Below are positions 27,401 through 37,535 of a stretch of DNA of 64,000 bases, piece by piece. Made by a program: the position numbers and the translations under genes. Source of the DNA: Hedera helix (Eukaryota; Streptophyta; Magnoliopsida; Apiales; Araliaceae); assembly GCA_947179155.2 (NCBI GenBank), contig OX359264.1, positions 6,711,501 to 6,775,500 of the forward strand, given 5' to 3'. Numbering within the stretch: the stretch's first letter is position 1; the number at the start of each line of letters is the position of its first letter. The notes beneath the pieces were generated by a model. The model did not search any database. It saw only the letters and a list, made by a program, of their open reading frames with translations, and was not told the DNA's origin.

Positions 27401-30400
27401 TGTCGAAACGACCGTATGGACAAGCACCACAAAACCCATCACTGAAGGCCATGTTGGACACTATAAAAAGCCCAAAAAAGACTCAGAAGCAAGTGTTTTG
27501 GCATTTTGAAATTTTTTGATTTTTTGGGATTTCTTTATATTTTGATTATTTCTTTCATAATTAAGCCTTTCAACTTATTATTTAGTGTTTAAAATATGCT
27601 TTCATATGTTTTAGGTCTATAATTCGTATATCTTCTCCCACTTTCTCCTTTCTTGGTTTAAGAAAAGTCATGAGATCATGCCAAATTTCACAAGCCAAGC
27701 AAGGAAATCTGAGGATAAGGCACCCCCACCCTAAAGGGAAAACCCTAGGGGGCAAACTCTATGGGTTTTCTCTTTTTATAATTTTGTCTTCCTTCTTTTT
27801 CTTTTCTTGGGTAATTGCATAATTTTTTGTATTTAAATCTTCTTTTGATGGTTATTTTTTCTTTATTTCAGGTGTTTTCAATACATTCATAAGGCTTTTC
27901 CAAGCCTCTTCGTCTTAAAGGAACTTTGACTTTTTAAGAAAGAATTAACTTTTTTGACATGAGAAAAAAAAATTGTTTCAAGTAATCAACACATTAAGGA
28001 GGATTTCGAAATAGGTATGCGTGAACAACCCCTAAGGGCCGAACCCTAAAGGGATTTTATTTTATTTTTACCACCCTAAGGGAGGCGAACCCTGAGGGGC
28101 CTAACCCTAGAGGGGGACTTATGTTTTTTGTTCCTTTGTTCATTTCTTCGTGTTTCGTTTCTGTGGATCAAATCAAGTTCACCTTAGAAAAAATTGTCAA
28201 AACTTTGCATCAAGACGGGACCACTTAGGGTGGGTGAATCCTAGCTAGAGGGATAACCCTAGGTTTTCTTCTTTCGATCAAGTTTGTTCGTCTGGTTTTC
28301 GTCTTTCGATCAAGTTTGATCATCTAGGTTTCTGACTTTTTTGTCTTTCGTTTGATTCCTTAGGGTTACCTGTGAACCCTAGTTTATACTTGGGCTCACA
28401 TTTGTCCCCTACATGCGTGTCACACTTTCAGTGAGTCATGTGCATAATACTCAAATCGTTGAAACCTGCTTCAATTTTTTGAACAAATTCTTCAGAGTTT
28501 AATCTTACACATTTCTAATGATGTCATCCTTAAGAGAGGGAACTGTTATGGGGTTCTCATAGGCTATCTTATGCAGTCACTTTTAAGTTCGAAAGCATAA
28601 CTATGGTGTCATTTTCCAAAGTTTGAAATCATAACTGTCGAGTTGAGGTCTTACGGTCAAGTGCCTTGATTGATTTTGAAAGCATAACTTTTCAAGGTTG
28701 AGGGCTAATTAATCAAGTATCTCATCATTTTTGAAGAAAAAAGTGTAACTTTGTCGGGTTAAGACCGTAGGGTCAAGTGTCTCAGTCGATTTTAAAGTTT
28801 GAAAGCGTAACTTTTTAGGTTGAGGGCTTATGTTCAGGTGCCTCATCACTTTTGAAGAAAAAAAGTGTAACTGTTTGGGTAAACTGCTTAGAGTCAAACG
28901 CCTCATCACTTTTGAAGTAAAAGTGTAAATTTTTGGGTCGAGGGCTTAGGTTCAAGCATCTCATCACTTTTCAAGTAAAAGTGTAACTTTTCCAGTTTAA
29001 GGGCTTAGGGTCAAGCGCCTCATCACTTTTCAAGTAAAAACGTAACTTTTTTGGGTTCGAGGACTTGATCAAGTTGAGGTGCCTCGATCACTTTTGAAGA
29101 AGAAGTGTAACTCTTATATATATAAAGTATTTCATCACTTTTAAAGTACAAAGTTTAACTTATATATATAAATTATTTCATAACTTTTGAAGTTCAAAAT
29201 GTAACTTTTAAGAAGTTCTTTGCTCAAGATATAATGCAATTATTTAATAATATCAAGAGACACAAATAAAAACAAGAAAGTAACTTATTTGACAATGGCT
29301 CGTCTAGCATGCCGCCTCACTGCAAGTGATGGCTGACGGCTCCAAATTATTTTTATTATTTTCCCTCTTGTCCCCCCTGTGGCTTTGGATGAGAATCTGG
29401 TAAATCTACAATAGCTGTCCTCTTACCCTTCCACGTAACGGTCTCGCGACTCTCAGGTAATAATTCAATTCCTCCCATATCCTGTGCAAATGATGCAAGT
29501 GTTATGAAGGAGTCGCAAGCCTTGGTAATAAGGTGGGGCCTGAAGGCATCCAGAGCACCGTTGTTGTATATGCTAATGAGGTTCTTTTCTTCAATGGGTT
29601 CTACACACATCTGTGCTTGAGTCCTGAATCTATCTACATAGTCTGATAACCCCTCGCTTGATTTCTGTGTGATTCTCATCAGCTCTACTATGGTCACCAG
29701 TTTCTACACAAAGAAAAACTTCTTTAAAAAATGTAACTTCATGTCATCCCAATCCTAAATCGACCCATTTTCCAGATTGGAGTACCAACTGAAGGCGCCA
29801 TCTATCAGCTTTTTGTTGAACTCCTTCAATAGGATTTTATGATTACTGACTTCGTCATGACCCAACCAAGGGGACATTGATTCCACAAATCGGGCTATAA
29901 GCTCCCTTGCATTCCCTTTCACCCCCATTGTATTTTGGGAATTATGGGGGGTATTCAATATAACCTGTCGAATAAGGTTGTCTATGAACATGTGTCGGGT
30001 AAGGAGGGGTGAAGTCCAGTTCTACAGGCCTAGTTGTTTGTTTACAAAGTTGGTTGATCACTTCTATCATGTCGTTTTTGGTTACATGCTGACTTGAAAA
30101 TGGTGAAATGGTGGTTGGAATTATTGTTGGTCAAGTCGGATTTGTTTCTGTTCGGGGTAGTGGCATGTCACCACTGTTCTGGGGCTCTAGAGTGATGGTT
30201 GGAATTTGTTGAGTTTTGTTGGAGGTGCGTTTTGAATGTCCTCGTTGTTGTTTCCCATTCATGCTCGTGTTACCTACGAACTTTCTGGAAACATGGATAT
30301 AAAGGTCGGGGTTTGCATAACCTATTGGCGAAAACTCATCATCTCCTCCTATTGTTCCTGCATTTTCAGCATCATGGACACATCACTTTTTGCCCTTCAC

Positions 30401-33400
30401 GAGTCTCTTTCAATACCTTCATCATCTGCCACTGCATGGCCTTCATGGTATTTTGCTTTTTTATTGCTTCCTTACTTTGTACTCCCATGTTTACTGTCAT
30501 GGCATTAGTGAGTGGTTGATCAGCCATTTACGGTAAAATGTTGCTCATAATCGGTGAATCTCTTCTCGTGCTCTCCTACTCCAAGTCATGGGCATACCCT
30601 TCACAAATTCTCACCTCCCAAACGGAGTCGCCAAAATAATGTAGGCACGAAAATTACGCACCTTGTTAGGGTTAGGGTTCGTAGTAATGGTGGAGTTGAG
30701 AAATCTTCAAAGAGTATATAATCGATCGAAACATTAGAGAAGGGAGAAAAACCAGTGAGCAACTACCAGGATAACACGTGACAGAACTCTCGAAATCACT
30801 GCATAATCGCTGGTGTCCGAGAGTCGTAACAAGTGTTTCGAGTGAATTCAAGATAGGCGATGCCAACACTTTTGTTCACTCAATTCAGAGTTGATCGCAA
30901 GTTCTTAATTCCTTCCCACATCTTCTTTGTTTTGAGAGAGAGATAGAGAGCTTTCATGTGGTAAGAGATCTTCCAAGTGTTCAAAAGTCCCTTCACTTGT
31001 CAAGTGAGAGGGTATTTATAGAGTTGCTTAGCACATGGGTCATGTGCCAGGCACATGTCTCAAGGAGAAATTTCAGGAATACCCTTAGTAATAAGAAAAT
31101 TCGTAGAATGTCCCCAGTTACCTGGGTAATACCTGAATCATCCAGTTCTTTTAGTCACCAATTCAATCCCTCAACTGATTCTCAATACAATTTGTTCTCA
31201 TGAGCCTTCTGCCTTGGGACTCATGACAACACCTATTAAATTGTTCATTTAAGGTTGTATCATGTCTAGAAAGATCGAATAAATTAATTTTATTTTCAAA
31301 GAAGCCAAAGAAACGCATCACGGTGTGGGAAAAGACCACCCTAAAAGGGCCCACCCTAGGAGGTATTTGTTCCGTTTTTTTCGGTTCGGTCTTCATTCGT
31401 TCATTGTTCGTTTGTCCGTTATTTTTTATTTTAGTTCATTAAGTGTGAATCCTAATTTTATTCATGGGCTCACACACACTAAAACAAAATATAATTTAAC
31501 ATTTGTAATAATTTTAAAAATCAAATAATATAAAAGTATAAAAAGATATTAAACAAACTTTTGAAATAAAATAAAAATTAAAGTTTTCTAAACTATAAGA
31601 TTAAACAGCAAGAAATTATAAAAATAGAATGAAGACTTTAAATAAAAGTTGAGATGAAATATAAGTCATTTCAAATAAAAATTGAACAATGTGAAAATAT
31701 TAAAAACAAAACAAGGATATTAATTAAAGACTTAAAACGGAATAAAATTTGTTCTGAGTTATATGGTGACTAATAATTGCATGATGATTTTATAAATTGT
31801 GTAGGCTGTTAGGGTTTCGACATAGTGAACGCAGTGGAATTTTAAATTTTTTTTGAAACCCTAAGACAGGATCCAAGCGAAAACAGATTAATCAGAGGTT
31901 TAGATTATTTTACCGATTATCCAAGATGGACAGGAGACGATGAAATTCTGGAACGGCTTCGAATCTTCAACGCAATCTAACGACTGCGTCTCTACGGTAT
32001 CCACACGAACGCTCCGCGAATCGTCTCACGATCTGCAGCAAAAGGAACCGCGGTACTAGCCACCAATATCTGGATTTCCAAATTATTTTTCTCTATAGCC
32101 TCTTTCTGAAAGCGGCTAGGGTTTTTAGTTTTTGTTCCTTACGTGATGAAGACTACTGATATATCATATATATAGTAGTTAATAGGAATTAACCAAAACC
32201 TAATTTAATTAGAAAAATAAAATCCGAATTTATATATATTATATCTTAATTAAGTCTAACTTAATTAATATACATATATATAAATTATCCTATTAATTTA
32301 AATTCGCAATTTTAAATACTATCAATCACATTAACATATTTAAATACTTACAATTTAAATTAATTTCTTTTTAAATACGTTCTAAGTGTGTGACCCTATA
32401 GGCTATTATTATGTTGGCAATAATTTTAAAATCATATTATAAAATTATAAACAGTGAGCGGCATCTAGTAATGCATCACTGCTACCCAAATAATAATAAG
32501 ATCGGTGATTCGATACAACCTTTTCGTGACCAATGCTTCAATGTAATTTAATCCTTTTAACCTTATATCCTAGATTAAACTCGAGGCATGGAATGTGTCA
32601 TACTCTTCATAATTTAATCTGAGTTTTCTTGATCAATGAGTAGACTATATGAAACAAATCAATATTTGAGCATGGTCATGCATTTCATAGTCCTACTCAA
32701 TCAAGAGGCCTATGGATATCACCCCTAATATATAGGAGGGTTAAATTCCATCTAGATCACTCATATTCCTCACACGATTCATGATGTACCCAATAATCAC
32801 CTTTATTGTCCACCCTATTAAAGATGACATTTGATGATATCAAAGTACATAAATTCTCGTGTAATAATATAGTGATCTCAGGTCGAAAGATCATTACATC
32901 ATTGTCACTATGAGAATTTCTTATGACACTTTGCATAATGCTCCACGTAGAATTCTCATGGTGGGTCAGTCCAGTACATTGTTCTCTAACATGTACCTAT
33001 GCATTGACTCAAATATCTCATATATTTATGACCAATGAGATTTGGCCATCAGTCAATCAACATACTAGTCTCAATGCATCATTGTTGTCCCATTAACAAT
33101 GATACTCGACTAGAGACATTTAAGAGCAATGATACTAATTTTAATTATATAATCTCATGTTCAAGTCACATACTTAAAGCTATATAATTCGTATCATTAT
33201 TCTAAGGGCTTTTATTATGTTAACATTTATATAACGCAGTAAATGAAATCATAATAAAATAATCCATTTATTCAATATAATATCAAAAAATGTTAAGCAA
33301 TTACATCAGATAATTAGCCTCTAGGGCATCAACTCTAACATAGGCTTTACAAGAATTGAAAATTTAACTTTAGACGATAAAAAGGGCGAGACATGCAAGT

Positions 33401-36400
33401 TCCCTAAACTATACTATTGTTAGTCCTCTAACTTGTGCAAATTTATTCTTTGAAAGTTCTGTAAATTTATATAATTTCTTATTCTGTGCAAGTTTCCACA
33501 TTTTGAATAAAATTATTTTCGTTGTGAGTAAGTTTCATTACTTTAAATAAACTTATTTATTGTTGTGTACAAGTTTCCTAACCTGTACATATTATTCATT
33601 GTAAGTTTCTCAATTTTATATAAATCTCTATATTTTGTTGGCTCCATAATAAACTGTAAATTAGTTTCGTGATGGTTCTTGGACAGTCTGTAAATGAGTC
33701 TATGTTAATTGTTTCAGCTAGACATAATTGGTATGTGAGTTCTTCAGTGATTGATGTCAATTTAGTAGTGATTAAATCCAATCCAAATTATTTTGGTACG
33801 GATTCCGCGACTGAGACTGAGTATGAACAACCCGATTAAGGGGATTTGAATGTCGAAAATCCGACTGGAAATTTTGGCATCAAAGGATTGTTATGCATAA
33901 CATGGGGTATGATAGGCTGATCACCTGGAGTACCATTTACTAACAAATGGTTGGTTATATTAAACCTGGTACAAGTTCATGGTCCCTACGACCACTCAGT
34001 GTAATATTCAAAACTAAAGAAATTCCTTATTTCTCATTTTTCTGTGTTGTTCCATAAATTTCTAAACAATCAAGTTACTTAATTATTTAATAAGTATTTA
34101 TTTCGGGTATGATAGTTCATTAATAAAATTCTTTCATACTTACTAAGCAAATTCATTACTCAATCTTACAAATAATATTTGCGGTTAAAACTGAAGGATC
34201 GGAAAAGTGGGACACTGAGCACAAAGAAAAGTGAAAAATCGAAGGAGAAAATTAGCCTATGATGAAGTTGGATTTCCAATTATATATTGTTATAGTGTGA
34301 TGAATTTTGATATTGTGAGCCTAGGAGGATGTCTAAGGCGTTCAAATCTATATTTAAAGAAATTAAAAATGTCCTCCCATGGCGGACCTGTGATGAATTT
34401 GGATAGTGTGAGCCTAAGAGATGTCTAAGACCTTTAAATCTATATTTAAAGGAATTAAAAATGTCCTTCCATGACGGACCCTTGTTGTGGATTGTAAAAT
34501 GGATATCGGTGTTTATAAATGATTTATGGGCTTTAAAACCATTTAAAAGGCTTTTTACCACTTTAAGATAGAGTTTTAGGCCCTAATAGTGGATTTGTGA
34601 CTTAATTGAAGCTTAAGGTTTAATGGGATGGCATCATGTCCTAAGTTGAACCTTAACCCTAGCTTGATTGCTTGCTTTGGGTAAAATAAATAATTTTCTC
34701 AAAATTTAAGTAAAGTTTTGTAAAAATGAGCAAATTCAAAGTGTAAAAATTAATTGATGGGAAGGACTTTAGAGAATCTATTTTTAAATACTTAAAATGC
34801 ATTTTGAATGACCTTGGGTGTATAAGTGTATAAAATCCCATTTTTTATAAATATACAAAATTATCGTATTTTCTAACGACTTTGAATGACCTTTGGAATC
34901 TAAAGAATCTTAAATCAAACCTAAAAATTCCTTTTGAAAACATTTGTCAAAATTGTCATTATTTTCTTATATCTATACAAAACTATTATTTTAGAATGAC
35001 CTATTAAAAAGGGAATTGTTTTCAGAACACACCTCAAACCCTTTAAAAGATTTCTTTAAATACTAGAATTACATTCCAAAATCCAGTTTCATAAATTAAA
35101 GGTGATTTTCGAAACTTAAAAATACAACTTTGAATGACCTCCTTGAAACAAAAGTCCTTCATATTAAAAATTGAACCACACTAAGAAAAATGGACTCACT
35201 CATATTAGTATAGTACAAAATACACACTCACTATGGAATGACACAACTCACACCTAGGCATGGATCACATAGAACCACACTTAAGGAAACTTGTTGTTCA
35301 AATCTTGGGAAAATTAGTAAAGTAGAGTCAAATTTTAATGGGACTTTCGTATTTAAAACCTAAAATTCGGATGAGTTGATACATCCATTTAAAACCATAT
35401 CAATTGGTGACTATGTTTCATTGGTCCACCTTAAAAGGCTGAATGACACTTCTGTCCCTCCAAGTTGTCACCCATTTTTAATGTTGTCCCTAAAGCTCAT
35501 TTTTCATCAATTAGGTCCTTAAAGTGACATTTTTTGTCGATTCCGTTCCTTTTTGTTCAGATTACAGTCAATTCGGGTAAAATAAATAGAATCAACAAAA
35601 AATGTCACTTTAAGGACTTAATTAACGAAAAATAAACTTTAGGGACGACTTTAAAAGTGGATGACAGCTTAGAAGGACAGAAGTGTCATTCAGTCACCTT
35701 ATAATTAATTACCTTTCTAAAACAAAGTCGAATTTAAAAAACCATTTTTCATAAACAACGCTTAAATCACCCTAATCACTTAATTCTTTAATAAATTGTG
35801 AAACATTATGGCGTTGCAATATTTATTTCTAAATTATTGAAATAGAGTAATACATATATTTATACTACTCCGTATTAACTTCTAGAGATTGTAATAAATT
35901 CTACTTATTTCATTCCGAGATGTAAGATCAATATTAACTTTTTGAAATCAATTTAAGACATTTTCAATCTTAAAATTGACATAAATTCTTATAATTTTTG
36001 TTAATACAATTAATGATGTTTATTGTAAAGTATCTAAAAATTACTACTCGTTGTAAGATTTATTGTTTCATATTTTTTTATGAATTATCTCAATTTTAAG
36101 TTTGAAAATATCTCAAATTAATTTTCAAAAGTTAATAATAATTTACAATTTTTTTGCAGATGGAGTACTTTTGGGAAAAATCTAATGTAAGACTAATAAA
36201 AGTATTTTCATGCATTAAGTCATCTGATTTTGGAGGGGTGATTAAATTTTTCAAGGACTTCATTATCTACTCCAACCATGAGCCTACATTACATTGTCTT
36301 GGGTCCAAAAGGAGTGTTAGTGCTAGTAAATATTGTAATTGGGTCCCTCAAGGACAATAATATGATTCTGTAATCTATTACATATCAGGCGCATTGTATA

Positions 36401-36760
36401 AAGCTTTAGATGCTGTTAATTATCAGTGGGTACTTATAAAGTTATAATATTTGTCCTTTATACAGAATGTCTTAATTATGAAATTAAATCGGGTTCACAT
36501 TTTTCCCTTACAATGATTTCAAGCCATACAAGGAAATTTATATAGGAACCGAGTATAACCTGAGCTTTAGTTGAAAAGCAACAATGTTGCTAACCTTAAA
36601 TCAGGATATTTCTACAGTTATAATTTTTGTTATCTTAATTAGGGTTACCTAAGAGACTGAAGTGCTTTTGGTTGTATATTCTTTCTATGCCAAATACTAC
36701 TACAGTAGTACTTGGGATCATCATAATTAACACAAGGTTGATGAGCCATTTTGACTTTAT

Positions 36761-36809
<49 letters not shown>

Positions 36810-37479
36810 TAAGAAGGAATTCAAATCAAGTCCAAGAGAAAGTATGACTCACAACTCCTAAATGCAACAACTTCTAATGAAGATGATTCTCATCACATTG
36901 ACCATATCATACATATCAAAGAAGGAAAGCAAATATCACAAGCTTAAAAATAATAATAGAATATGGCAGCAGGCTATGCCATATTCTCAAGAAGATTTGA
37001 CCTGTGCTTAATTATGTATGTGACTGGAGCTACTAGATGGAACTGAAAATATAAGCTTTAATACGTTGTCTTCACTCCTTTTAAAAGCGTTAAACTTTCC
37101 CATTCCAAGGGAAGTACAGAACTAAGAAGGAAAGCCATTAAGCCTTTGAGCAAAATTAATCTACCTTAATTATATAGGAGTCTTCAAATCAATAGCTAGT
37201 ATGGTAGAAACACTAATAGAGAATATCTATTAATATATAGAAGTATGAATTAATCTCCGCACAAAAATATTGCATCAATTAAACCATATGCTTGAATTCA
37301 TTTAGATAGTTTCCCTATGAGGTTATATCTATATCAAGATAGAAAAATTGTACCTTTCCATGCTTGATATCTACAGTTCAAGATTATTTGCATCCTTGAT
37401 AACATAAACTGCCTCATATACAACTTAAAAATCCACAATTAATCCGTATTCTATATCTAATACATCACTTAGCTCAAAC

Positions 37480-37535
<56 letters not shown>

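Larger units (their letters stand above)
26411..31474 (-). mobile_element. Complete non-autonomous Tat/Ogre-like LTR retrotransposon
   Basis: Two direct LTRs (26411-27275 and 30640-31474) surround a 3.36-kb interior, with the 5-bp target duplication CACAC at 26406-26410 and 31475-31479. Minus-strand order: 5' LTR (30640-31474), PBS, gag remnant, tandem-repeat 3' UTR, 3' LTR. The PBS next to the 5' LTR reads TTTTGGCGACTCCGTTTGGG, the TGGCGACTCC type I associate with Tat/Ogre elements. There is no pol. A second family member is the solo LTR at 53855-54799. Confidence 0.85.

Noticed and set aside
30199..30519. Plus-strand frames of 106 and 90 codons
   Set aside because: Antisense to the gag remnant of the minus-strand Tat/Ogre-like element.
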